From positions 3,037,090 to 3,072,552 of the forward strand of contig NZ_MKZS01000001.1 in NCBI RefSeq assembly GCF_001942495.1: a stretch of 35,463 bases of DNA, written 5' to 3'. The position numbers and the translations under genes are program-made. This document shows positions 1-7,390 of the stretch, in pieces; position 1 is the stretch's first letter; each line of letters begins with the position of its first letter. The notes beneath the pieces are model-generated. The model saw only the letters and a program-made list of their open reading frames with translations. It was not told the origin of the DNA and ran no database searches. The DNA is from Moorena bouillonii PNG (lineage in GTDB: Bacteria > Cyanobacteriota > Cyanobacteriia > Cyanobacteriales > Coleofasciculaceae).

Positions 1-50
1 TGATTTCGCCCCCCTAGCCCCCCAATTCTGGGGGGTAAAGATGTCAAAGT

Positions 51-80
51 CCCCCGAGCGAGGGATTGCTCGCTCGGGGG
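51..80. repeat. C/G-rich hairpin repeat
   Basis: A perfect inverted repeat has 12-bp arms (CCCCCGAGCGAG at 51-62 and its complement at 69-80) and a 6-nt loop. It lies among runs of C and G (10-40, 81-92). It resembles the C-rich/G-rich dispersed elements near 9.8 kb and 21.9 kb. No gene lies in 1-448. Confidence 0.8.
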
Positions 81-195
81 ATTTAGGGGGCAAATGCGTA
101 AGTCCTGTTGGAGTTTTTAGGCAATGAAAGTACGTACTCCCACCAAAGTTAAAAACCTACCCGGGCATCAGCCGTGGAACGGGCATCAGGTGTGG

Positions 196-214
196 AACCG
201 GCATCTTGCCGGTT
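196..214. repeat. short hairpin repeat, GGCATCTTGCC core
   Basis: A palindrome with 8-bp arms AACCGGCA/TGCCGGTT and loop TCT. It shares the core GGCATCTTGCC with the 17-bp repeats at 4341 and 24161 but has different, still paired, outer stem bases. Confidence 0.75.
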
Positions 215-227
215 ATAAATATTCCCA

Positions 228-330
228 GGCAGGCAGGATGCCCACCCCACTTATTCATATTGATCCGAAGATACTGATCTTGTGGGGCAGGCAGGATGCC
301 CACCCCACTCATTCATATTGATCCGAAGAT
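228..330. repeat. 45-bp direct repeat, two copies
   Basis: Two nearly identical copies (228-272 and 286-330) differ at one base. Each starts with ggcaggcaggatgccc, the complement of the GGGCATCCTGCCC hairpin found in the 40-bp array at 4.0 kb, and ends with tgatccgaagat. The open frames running through this stretch are repeat-derived and are not called as genes. Confidence 0.8.
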
Positions 331-352
331 TCAGCAATGCCGGATTTTTTAC

Positions 353-427
353 CGATTCCCAACTCCCGATTCCCGACTCCCGATTCCCGACTCCCGATTC
401 CCGATTCCTAATTCCCTATTCCCTATT
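353..427. repeat. heptamer tandem repeat (STRR-like)
   Basis: Tandem 7-bp units gattccc/gactccc, drifting to attccct. This is the short tandemly repeated repetitive type known from filamentous cyanobacteria. It lies just downstream of the stop codon of the NYN gene. Confidence 0.85.
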
Positions 428-448
428 GCCTGACAATTGCCGCGAATT

Positions 449-1864
449 CTACTGTTCAATCACGAGTGCATTCAACCCGTCTAACCTTAAAGCAACTTGA
501 TAAGCTTTACCAACTTTCTTCAGTTTAAACGCTCCCAAGGATTGCAAAAATTTTGGGAATGTACCTTTTAAATTTAAGTCTCTCATCAACTGAGTAATGG
601 GTCGAGAGTATTGTTTTTTAAATTCAGTAGCTATATGAGCGATCGGAACATAAGGTTCTTTATAGTTTGTCTTCAAATCCTTGAGTAGTTTAACTAGTAT
701 CTCTTCCAAATCTGATTTAGATTCAATTTTAGATAAAGGCTTAACAGTAGGTTTTAACTGAATAGTCTTCAAAGAAGAGGTCTTTTTAATGAAAGAAATT
801 GGCTTGTCAAATAGAGTTATATAAAAATTTGAAGTCCCAGGTATGTGATGAGTCACAAACTCCTTAGGGTAATCACTAAAAATATCGGTTGTTAGTTTTC
901 CAGGCAAGCGCAGAGACACAACTTGATTGAGGGTAAGCTGATACTTAGCCTCAAATAGATAAGATAGTCTAGACAGGTTTATCCAAGCATTGGAAGTGCG
1001 TTTTTGTTCAGCTTTGAGGATGTCTTTGAGTTGATTAATAAATTCCTCAAGGGTGGGAATTTCTGGTACAGAAACCAGAGAATGGGCTTGAGTTTCACGA
1101 GTCTTGTTATTTAAAACAATGATCTTATCGTTTTGCTTACGCACCAAATAGACTGTTAGTCCATGGGTTTGTAGGGTGGTGCAAAGATGAGTCATTACCC
1201 CATCAGAGGAACAGACTAAGACTTCCTTGGCGGTTGGGTAATGGACAAAGATAGAAGACCCAACGCTAGCCATCTTGAAATCAGCGCTGTCCTTTCCTGG
1301 TGGGACGTGAATTAGCTCATAGCCACGAGTATGAAGTTCAGTGTCATACTTACCCATAGCACGCCAATTGGCAAAAGCAATCTTGATTTGAACCGGGTAG
1401 GAAGAAATTTGAGCTAGGAACTTTTCGGTTTCAGTATTGAGCCGTAAATTTTCGGCATCTAGGAGTAAGATTGCAATTCCTGTCTCTAGCTTTGGCAAAG
1501 GGGAAACCCATGTTGGGGTTTTATTATTAGTAGAGACAGCTAAGTTATGGGAATTATTCCCTGGCTTGGGTCCGATAGAGTGACGAAGTTTTTGGGTCAG
1601 TTCTCTAAAGCTGGGGGAGTTGAAATAACTAGGAATGAACAGAACTTGCAGTAATTTCCTGACTTTGATAATTCGTCGGGGCCAATCTTGCTCTTGGCTG
1701 AGTTCTGATTTCAAATTGGCCAGGAAAGCAGATTGATGACGGGGCTTATCCCAAGCGATTTTTCGGTATTTTTCCTTGAGTAATTCGGACTGCTGCTGCT
1801 GAAGCTCAAGGATGGCTTGGTAGAGGTAAAGGCTAATTTCGTTGATCGCGGCAGAGTCATTCAC
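449..1864 (-). CDS. NYN domain protein with two OST-HTH/LOTUS domains
   Basis: The protein has 471 residues. Residues about 128-245 form a NYN (PIN-like) nuclease domain. Visible acidic residues are D136 in LLLDAEN, D192/D195 in GKDSADF and D221 in CSSDG, the pattern expected for metal-dependent RNase chemistry in this fold. The C-terminal half carries two winged-helix OST-HTH/LOTUS-like segments, about 275-350 and 385-460, of the type linked to RNA binding. The N-terminal 120 residues are charged and helical with no domain I recognise. No signal peptide or membrane segment is seen, so it is probably cytoplasmic. The likely role is an RNase in RNA turnover or defence. That is inferred from the family, not from the neighbours, because the nearest gene is the divergent UbiD gene. 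No Shine-Dalgarno is seen before the ATG. Confidence 0.85.
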   Translation of the reverse strand: MNDSAAINEISLYLYQAILELQQQQSELLKEKYRKIAWDKPRHQSAFLANLKSELSQEQDWPRRIIKVRKLLQVLFIPSYFNSPSFRELTQKLRHSIGPKPGNNSHNLAVSTNNKTPTWVSPLPKLETGIAILLLDAENLRLNTETEKFLAQISSYPVQIKIAFANWRAMGKYDTELHTRGYELIHVPPGKDSADFKMASVGSSIFVHYPTAKEVLVCSSDGVMTHLCTTLQTHGLTVYLVRKQNDKIIVLNNKTRETQAHSLVSVPEIPTLEEFINQLKDILKAEQKRTSNAWINLSRLSYLFEAKYQLTLNQVVSLRLPGKLTTDIFSDYPKEFVTHHIPGTSNFYITLFDKPISFIKKTSSLKTIQLKPTVKPLSKIESKSDLEEILVKLLKDLKTNYKEPYVPIAHIATEFKKQYSRPITQLMRDLNLKGTFPKFLQSLGAFKLKKVGKAYQVALRLDGLNALVIEQ

Positions 1865-1950
1865 GAATGGTTTCTGGTAGAGAGGGTGAGTAATTTTGGG
1901 CAGAATACAAAAGCAGATCTATGAACCCAGTATATGTGAAATAGCAAAGA

Positions 1951-1990
1951 GAGTAGGGAGTAGGGAGTAGGGAGTAGGGAGTAGGGAGTA
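1951..1990. repeat. heptamer tandem repeat (gtaggga)
   Basis: About five consecutive 7-bp units of gtaggga. It is the complement of the ctcccta tract at 2276-2349, so the two tracts are inverted relative to each other about 300 bp apart. Confidence 0.85.
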
Positions 1991-2197
1991 CGGAACAAAA
2001 ATTCCCACAATTCCTACACGGATCCCTCAAGGATCAGCAGTGGGTAGTGGAAAAATGCGAGTTCCATAGAACTCAAGTGCTGGTAGATTGAAGGAGCTTC
2101 GAGCCAGAAGCCAGGAGTCAGAATCCTTGATAACGGAAATATTTTCCGATCACTTGGTTTGTTGACGGGGTTAAATTTGCTATTATAGCGCTGTCTT

Positions 2198-2241
2198 GAT
2201 GCAGTCGCTCATGGGGGAAACCCCCAAGACCGCGCTGCATC
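2198..2241. repeat. 44-bp palindromic dispersed repeat, copy 1
   Basis: The ends GATGCAG and CTGCATC pair, and a central GGGGGAAACCCCC can form a second hairpin. An identical 44-bp copy lies at 22019-22062 in the same orientation. A degenerate relative surrounds 33438-33590. Confidence 0.85.
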
Positions 2242-2275
2242 GCTTCTGTTGAGTAATCAGGTATACAGAATTTTT

Positions 2276-2349
2276 CCCCTGTTCCCTGTTCCCTGTTCCC
2301 TACTCCCTGCTCCCTGCTCCCTACTCCCTACTCCCTACTCCCTACTCCC
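2276..2349. repeat. heptamer tandem repeat (ctcccta)
   Basis: About ten 7-bp units move from gttccct through ctccctg to ctcccta. The tract ends about 80 bp upstream of the UbiD start. Confidence 0.85.
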
Positions 2350-2427
2350 AATTAACCCAAGACTAAACTCCCTCAGCCAATTGTGAACTGGTATAGTAAG
2401 AGTAACTCAGCTTTACAAATTGTAATC

Positions 2428-3933
2428 ATGGCCAGAGACCTAAGGGGATTTATCCAAGAGCTAGAACAGAAGGGACAATTGCGGCGGATTAAGGCTTTAG
2501 TTGACCCAGATTTGGAAATTGCTGAGATATCAAACCGGATGCTACAAGCGGGTGGACCTGGCTTGCTGTTTGAGAATGTAAAAGGGTCATCCTTTCCGGT
2601 TGCGATTAATTTAATGGGAACAGAAGAACGGGTTTGCTGGGCGATGAATCGGTCAACCCCGGAAGATTTGGAAACTCTGGGCAAGAAGCTAGGGATGCTG
2701 CAACAACCAAAGCCACCTAAGAAGATTTCCCAGGCGGTGGAATTTGGCAAAATTTTGTTTGATGTGGTCAAAGCTAAACCAGGGCGAGACTTTTTCCCTC
2801 CTTGTCACCAGGTGGTGATCCAGGAAAATGATTTGGATTTGAATACATTACCCCTGATTCGCCCTTATCCCGGTGATGCTGGCAAGATTATTACCTTAGG
2901 ATTGGTGATTACCAAAGATTGTGAGACTGGTATTCCTAATGTGGGGGTTTATCGGCTACAACTGCAGTCTAAGACTACGATGACGGTGCATTGGCTCTCG
3001 GTCAGGGGTGGAGCACGACATTTGCGCAAGGCGGTGGAGAGAGGAAAGAAATTAGAAATTGCGATCGCACTCGGTGTTGACCCCCTGATTATTCTGGCTG
3101 CTGCTACTCCCATACCGGTTGACCTGTCGGAATGGCTCTTTGCTGGACTCTATGGTGGGTCTGGGGTTAACCTAGCTAAATGTAAAACCTTAGATTTAGA
3201 AGTACCGGCGGATTCTGAGTTTGTCCTGGAAGGCACCATTACTCCAGGGGAAATGTTGCCAGATGGTCCCTTTGGTGACCACATGGGCTATTACGGTGGA
3301 GTGGAGGATTCCCCGTTGATTCGCTTCCACTGTATGACTCACCGCAAGGATCCGATTTATTTAACTACCTTTAGTGGGCGTCCACCCAAAGAAGAAGCCA
3401 TGATGGCGATCGCACTCAATCGGATTTATACCCCGATCCTGCGGCAACAAGTCTCAGAAATTGTGGATTTCTTCTTGCCCATGGAAGCTCTGAGTTACAA
3501 AGCGGCCATTATTTCGATTAAGAAAGCCTATCCAGGACAAGCGCGACGGGCTGCTTTGGCGTTTTGGAGTGCGTTGCCTCAATTTACTTACACCAAGTTT
3601 GTGATTGTGGTGGATGAGACTATTAATATTCGGGACCCCCGTCAAGTGGTGTGGGCGATTAGTTCTAAAGTTGACCCGGTGCGGGATGTCTTTATTTTGC
3701 CTAATACTCCCTTTGATAGTTTGGATTTTGCCAGCGAAAAGATTGGCTTAGGGGGACGGATGGGTATTGATGCTACTACTAAGATTCCACCGGAAACCGA
3801 ACATGAATGGGGCGCAACTTTGGAGTCAGATGGGGATGTAGCAGCGATGGTAGATAGACGTTGGGCTGAATATGGGTTAGGGGATTTGGATTTGAAGGAT
3901 GTTGACCCGAATTTGTTTGGGTATGATATGTAA
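2428..3933 (+). CDS. ubiD: UbiD family decarboxylase
   Basis: The protein has 501 residues, close to the family norm. UbiD enzymes use prenylated FMN for reversible decarboxylation. In cyanobacteria a UbiD homologue is thought to remove the carboxyl of the prenylated 4-hydroxybenzoate ring in plastoquinone synthesis. Family landmarks are VITKDCETGIPNVGVYRLQ at about 165-185, EWLFAGLYGG, and PDGPFGDHMGYY at about 290. Characterised Fdc1 has E277 and E282 in the matching EGPFGE segment; here both positions are Asp. The ATG at 2428 is chosen because the family begins MARDLRGF; the same frame is open upstream to 2383 but adds 15 non-conserved residues. It is a single gene, divergent from the NYN gene. 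The flavin prenyltransferase partner (UbiX) is not in the window. Confidence 0.93.
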   Translation: MARDLRGFIQELEQKGQLRRIKALVDPDLEIAEISNRMLQAGGPGLLFENVKGSSFPVAINLMGTEERVCWAMNRSTPEDLETLGKKLGMLQQPKPPKKISQAVEFGKILFDVVKAKPGRDFFPPCHQVVIQENDLDLNTLPLIRPYPGDAGKIITLGLVITKDCETGIPNVGVYRLQLQSKTTMTVHWLSVRGGARHLRKAVERGKKLEIAIALGVDPLIILAAATPIPVDLSEWLFAGLYGGSGVNLAKCKTLDLEVPADSEFVLEGTITPGEMLPDGPFGDHMGYYGGVEDSPLIRFHCMTHRKDPIYLTTFSGRPPKEEAMMAIALNRIYTPILRQQVSEIVDFFLPMEALSYKAAIISIKKAYPGQARRAALAFWSALPQFTYTKFVIVVDETINIRDPRQVVWAISSKVDPVRDVFILPNTPFDSLDFASEKIGLGGRMGIDATTKIPPETEHEWGATLESDGDVAAMVDRRWAEYGLGDLDLKDVDPNLFGYDM

Positions 3934-3941
3934 TTTATACA

Positions 3942-3974
3942 TCAGCGGTCAGCGGTCAGTGGTCAGCGGTCAGC
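3942..3974. repeat. heptamer tandem repeat (tcagcgg)
   Basis: Four to five units of tcagcggt/tcagtggt lie directly after the UbiD stop codon. This is another STRR-like family; related tracts occur at 32787-32868. Confidence 0.75.
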
Positions 3975-4020
3975 TTCAAATAGATGACTAGAAAGCGTTG
4001 CTGAATCTTCGGATGAATAG

Positions 4021-4326
4021 CAGTAGAGTGGGCATCCTGCCCGCGCGAAAATAAGCATGAAAGTAGAGTGGGCATCCTGCCCGCGCGAACATAAGCATGA
4101 AAGTAGAGTGGGCATCCTGCCCGCGCGAACATAAGCATGAAAGTAGAGTGGGCATCCTGCCCGCGCGAACATAAGCATGAAAGTAGAGTGGGCATCCTGC
4201 CCGCGCGAACATAAGCATGAAAGTAGAGTGGGCATCCTGCCCGCGCGAACATAAGCATGAAAGTAGAGTGGGCATCCTGCCCGCGCGAACATAAGCATGA
4301 AAGTAGAGTGGGCATCCTGCCCGCGC
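4021..4326. repeat. 40-bp tandem repeat array
   Basis: Seven complete units of exactly 40 bp (starts 4021, 4061, 4101, 4141, 4181, 4221, 4261) and one partial unit from 4301. Units are nearly identical; the first and last carry single changes. Each holds a hairpin GGGCA-TCC-TGCCC extended by a G.T and a G-C pair, then a non-palindromic cgaacataagcatga linker. There are no unique spacers, so this is not a CRISPR. All three minus-strand frames are open only because the unit lacks stops. Confidence 0.95.
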
Positions 4327-4340
4327 AAAAATATATTGAA

Positions 4341-4357
4341 ACTGGCAAGATGCCAGT
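4341..4357. repeat. 17-bp hairpin repeat
   Basis: Arms ACTGGCA/TGCCAGT with loop AGA. This is the complement of the unit repeated at 24161-24277. It sits just after the 40-bp array. Confidence 0.8.
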
Positions 4358-4424
4358 TCCACCAAGATGCCCATTCTACCTCACTCTTAAAATCATTCAA
4401 TTATTAAGCAATGCCTACTAAACA

Positions 4425-4456
4425 GCGATTGGCCGTAGGCCACGCTACGCGATCGC
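4425..4456. repeat. HIP1-associated palindromic repeat
   Basis: The layout is gcgat, then 24 bp (tggccgtaggcca... ending in ...cgctacgcgat), then cgc. The outer halves would join to give GCGATCGC. A full HIP1 also exists at 4449-4456. The layout matches the 26-bp insertion at 34981-35006 and related copies near 9950, 29010 and 32720. Confidence 0.65.
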
Positions 4457-4466
4457 CTTAGGGGTT

Positions 4467-4706
4467 CTATAGCAACTCATCACCTGCTATCGGTTCTGTA
4501 TCTGGCACTGATGCTAATATTTGATCAAAACGGTTGTAATCAGCTTTTTCCGCATAACTCTGCAATAGTCGTACAACTTTCTGAGCTTCCATTTTTTCGG
4601 TAACAGCACTCACTAACCACTGCTCGATAGAAACTTGATTTTCTTCAGCAAGACGTTGAATTTCCTTCAACAATGTCTCAGGTAATTGTAACGGATAATA
4701 ACTCAT
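4467..4706 (-). CDS. antitoxin-like protein paired with PIN toxin
   Basis: The protein has 79 residues. The N-terminus (YYPLQLPETLLKEIQRLAEE, then SIEQWLVSAVTEKM) has the short beta-strand plus two helices expected of a ribbon-helix-helix DNA-binding antitoxin. The acidic C-terminal tail (SVPDTEPIAGDELL) could bind the toxin. Its ATG overlaps the TGA of the upstream PIN gene by 4 bp (ATGA), so the two are translationally coupled. By family practice it would neutralise the toxin and repress the operon. The pairing is secure; the exact antitoxin family is less so. Confidence 0.8.
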   Translation of the reverse strand: MSYYPLQLPETLLKEIQRLAEENQVSIEQWLVSAVTEKMEAQKVVRLLQSYAEKADYNRFDQILASVPDTEPIAGDELL

Positions 4707-5140
4707 TCGCTAACTTGCTCCTGTAAATTGAGAGAGTGAACCAACTCTCCTGGTCGAATAACTTCAATCCCGAAATATTGGGCAGCTGGCCAAAAATCTT
4801 GTACATTAAAAGTGACAATAGCTTGGGCTTGAGCATTAATTGCACATTCCAAAACCATTTCATCATCTGGATCACTTAACTGAGGTCGCCACTTCCAATA
4901 AATTTTGATGGGTCTGAATACATCTGCAAGCACACCCAGAATCACGTCAACATCTTCTGATGTCGTCCAAAAATTCTGTAGGTTTTCATCTCGCTTTAAA
5001 ACTTCAGCATATTCTAGAAACAATGCTTCAGAAACTCCACCTACAATTAATCCTTGACGAATGGCTTTCAAAATTAAAAAGCTAGCACCTCGTCGAGAAC
5101 GTAATGCAGCGACAAAAATATTAGTATCAAAGACATACAT
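4703..5140 (-). CDS. PIN domain toxin (VapC-like RNase, type II TA)
   Basis: The protein has 145 residues, the normal size for this COG1569-like PIN group. Acidic residues in the expected order are D5 (VFDTN), E43 (FLEYAEV), D92/D93 (SDPDDEMVLECA) and D115 (FNVQDF). This is the metal-binding set of a PIN endoribonuclease. The likely action is cleavage of RNA when the antitoxin is lost. It is the first gene of a two-gene operon, with the antitoxin second and overlapping by 4 bp. A 36-bp perfect palindrome lies about 100 bp upstream of its start. Confidence 0.88.
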   Translation of the reverse strand: MYVFDTNIFVAALRSRRGASFLILKAIRQGLIVGGVSEALFLEYAEVLKRDENLQNFWTTSEDVDVILGVLADVFRPIKIYWKWRPQLSDPDDEMVLECAINAQAQAIVTFNVQDFWPAAQYFGIEVIRPGELVHSLNLQEQVSE

Positions 5141-5240
5141 ATCTGTTTTTTGACCACTGCATCAACTGTAGATCTGTATTATACACTTTCCCAACTTCTA
5201 TATTTAATCCAAGTCAGCTTCAGCTGTTGGCTTTTGGCTG

Positions 5241-5276
5241 ATAGCAGTTCCTAAGCATATGCTTAGGAACTGCTAT
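5241..5276. repeat. 36-bp perfect palindrome
   Basis: Two 18-bp arms meet without a spacer: ATAGCAGTTCCTAAGCAT followed by its exact complement. It lies between the stop of the TPR gene (5301) and the start of the PIN toxin (5140), both on the minus strand. It could be a terminator hairpin without a U-tract, an operator, or a mobile palindromic repeat. Confidence 0.85.
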
Positions 5277-5300
5277 ATTGTTAGTTCAATAGAGTTGGCC

Positions 5301-6875
5301 TCACCTTGACAAGTCTATTTCGCGTTTGATAGCTAAACTCTGTTGCTGGAAATCATTCGCTTTTGAATAGTCGCCCAAGGCACGGTAAGTAATGGCGATA
5401 TTGTTGAGAGAGTTAGCCTCACCGACGCGATCGCCTATTTCTCGTTTAATAGCCACACTCTGCTCGAAGTGTTCAATGGCCTTTCGGTAGTCTTTGAGGT
5501 TTCCGTAAACCATGCCAAGATTGTTCAGAGACCTAGCCTCACCTGAGCGATCGCGTATTTGTCGTGCAATAGCTACACTCTGCTGGAAGTTTTCAAGGGC
5601 CTTTCGGTACTGCCCCAGGGAATAGTAAATATTACCGAGATTGTAAACAGAATCAGCCTCACCGCTGCGATCGCGTATTTGTCTATAAATAACCACACTC
5701 TGCTGGTAGCTTTTAATTGCTTTTGGGTAGTCCCGCACAATACGGTAAGCATTACCGAGATTGTAAACAGAATTAGCCTCACCAAGGCGATCGCCTATTT
5801 CTCGATAAATAATCACACTCTGCTGGAGGTTTTCAATGGCTTTTGGGTAGTTCCGTAGTTTGTTGTAAGCAATACCTAAACCATCGATAGCAGGAAGTTC
5901 ACCAAGGCGATCGCCTATTGCTTGTGCAATGGTTAAACTCTGCTGGAAGTTTTCAATGGCCTTTTGGTAGTTTCCCAGGAAATAGTAAGAAAAGCCGAGA
6001 TTGCTCAGAGACTTAGCCTGACTTTTCTGATCGCCTATTTCTCGCTCAATAGCTAAACTCTGCTGGTAGAAATTAATAGCTTTTCGGTAATCCCCCAGAT
6101 TTTGGTAAGCATTACCGAGATTGCTCAGAGACTTAGCCTGACCACTGCGATCGCCTATTTCTCGCTTAATAGCTAAACTCTGCTGGTGAAAATCAATGGA
6201 TTTTCGGTAGTCCCCTAGATTTTGGTAAGCAATACCGAGATTGGTCAGAGACTTAGTCTGATTTTTCTGGTCGCCTATTTCGCGGCCAATAGCTAAACTC
6301 TGCTGGTGAAAATCAATGGCTTTTCGGTAGTCCCCCAGATTTTCGTAAACAATACCAAGATTGGCCAGGGAGTCAATCTCAACGTAGCGGTATTTGATTG
6401 CTCGTGCAATAGCCAAACTTTGCTGGAGGTTTTCAATCGCCTTTGGGTACTTTTTTAGCTTTCTGTAAGCAATACTGATATTGTTCAGAGAGTTAGCCTG
6501 ACCTTTGAGATCGCCTATTTCGCGGCTAATAGCTAAACTCTGCTGGTGGGAATCAATGCTCTTTTGATAGTCCCCTAGGTCTATGTAAACAAGACCGATA
6601 TTATTGAGAGATGACGCCTCACTAGGCCTATCGCCTATTGCTCGATAAATAGTCAGTGCCTTCTGCCAAGACTGCAATGCTTCCTGAAATTGCCTTAGTT
6701 TAAGCTGCATAAAACCTTGACTAACAAGTTGGTCAGCTTGAGCTTGACGGCTTTGTGACGTTTGAGCTAATGATGCAGAAGCTGGTAATAGGAGTGAATC
6801 ATTAAATAGTAACGTTGGGGAGAAACTACCTAATAAAGCCAGAAGGATAATTAATCGAAATTTTGGAAATTTCAT
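5301..6875 (-). CDS. exported TPR-repeat protein without CHAT domain
   Basis: The protein has 524 residues from the ATG at 6875. That start gives MKFPKFRLIILLALLGSFSP..., a clear signal peptide ending near SLAQ, and it matches the start of the TPR-CHAT gene at 13281. The frame continues upstream to 6971 but adds 32 non-homologous residues. The rest is about twelve TPR units of 40 residues (consensus NLG..Y..LGDY.KAI...QQSLAI.REIGDR.G.A) of the kinesin-light-chain-like TPR_12 type. It stops inside the last unit with no CHAT domain, unlike its paralogue. It may be an adaptor or a truncated copy. It is the last gene of the minus-strand CHAT/DUF3160 run. Confidence 0.9.
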   Translation of the reverse strand: MKFPKFRLIILLALLGSFSPTLLFNDSLLLPASASLAQTSQSRQAQADQLVSQGFMQLKLRQFQEALQSWQKALTIYRAIGDRPSEASSLNNIGLVYIDLGDYQKSIDSHQQSLAISREIGDLKGQANSLNNISIAYRKLKKYPKAIENLQQSLAIARAIKYRYVEIDSLANLGIVYENLGDYRKAIDFHQQSLAIGREIGDQKNQTKSLTNLGIAYQNLGDYRKSIDFHQQSLAIKREIGDRSGQAKSLSNLGNAYQNLGDYRKAINFYQQSLAIEREIGDQKSQAKSLSNLGFSYYFLGNYQKAIENFQQSLTIAQAIGDRLGELPAIDGLGIAYNKLRNYPKAIENLQQSVIIYREIGDRLGEANSVYNLGNAYRIVRDYPKAIKSYQQSVVIYRQIRDRSGEADSVYNLGNIYYSLGQYRKALENFQQSVAIARQIRDRSGEARSLNNLGMVYGNLKDYRKAIEHFEQSVAIKREIGDRVGEANSLNNIAITYRALGDYSKANDFQQQSLAIKREIDLSR

Positions 6876-6972
6876 GGCGATAACACAAAAAATAATAGAA
6901 TAAGGAATCGGGGGTTTTTCTGTTAAAAATTCACCCGTTACTTCGTTAATTTTTCCCAGTACAATAATCAAG

Positions 6973-7245
6973 CAAGGGCTGTGAATTAATTTTTTATCAA
7001 CCCACCTGTTGTCATAAATATGGCCAATTCTGAGGGAGGGTTTTATCCTAGGAATTAGCCAAACCTAGTTGAGCAAGGTTGCTGAGGGCATCAAACCACA
7101 ACCCTTTGGGCATACTGGAAGTTTGAAGCTCGAAAAAATTTATCTATGTATATAACAGTGTTAGATGGGTAAATTATGAAAACCAGTGGTATTTCTTTTT
7201 TCATTTACCCAAAACTAAGCCACTAATCAGTAAACCTTTTTGGAA
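6973..7245 (-). pseudogene. decayed remnant of DUF928 gene and of the CHAT-CHASE2 3' end
   Basis: Read on the minus strand, 7110-6973 encodes GLWFDALSNLAQLGLANS, a stop (7048-7050), then DKTLPQNW. This matches the C-terminal DUF928 segment LWFDALTSLAELRLANPQD, DKTLAQDW encoded near 18.4-18.5 kb. More stops follow. Next to it, 7120-7170 matches the intergenic block upstream of the intact DUF928 gene (19258-19310, including tataacagtgttag). Then 7203-7235 matches the 3' end of the CHAT-CHASE2 gene (19455-19490). Most of the DUF928 gene is deleted. A short piece around 7240-7255 resembles the start of the TPR gene (complement of atttcatggc). This is the footprint of an old duplication of the DUF928/CHAT-CHASE2 region. 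Confidence 0.85.
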
Positions 7246-7390
7246 ATTTCATGGCAATCAAACAAGACTTATTTCAGAAATCGGGAATAGCGGATCTCGG
7301 AACATGTAACAGTGGAAAATAATTCACGAAAATCGATTGAGCGCTACTCCCGACTCCCTACTACCCAGGAAGAGAGAACTAATTCAATAA

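Larger units (their letters stand above)
1865..2427. other. repeat-rich divergent intergenic region
   Basis: This gap separates the NYN gene (-) from the UbiD gene (+). It holds two heptamer tracts and one 44-bp palindromic repeat, listed separately. Promoters for both genes should lie here, but I could not fix -35/-10 boxes with confidence. Confidence 0.6.

Noticed and set aside
124-500. Two overlapping plus-strand open frames.
   Set aside because: They consist of hairpin repeats and heptamer repeats; the proteins are low-complexity translations of these repeats.
4021-4326. Possible CRISPR array.
   Set aside because: The period is 40 bp with no unique spacers, and no cas genes are in the window.
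3956-4400. Long open frames in all three minus-strand frames over the 40-bp repeat array.
   Set aside because: The unit has no stop codon and its length is not a multiple of three, so every frame is open by arithmetic. No start context or family similarity supports a protein.
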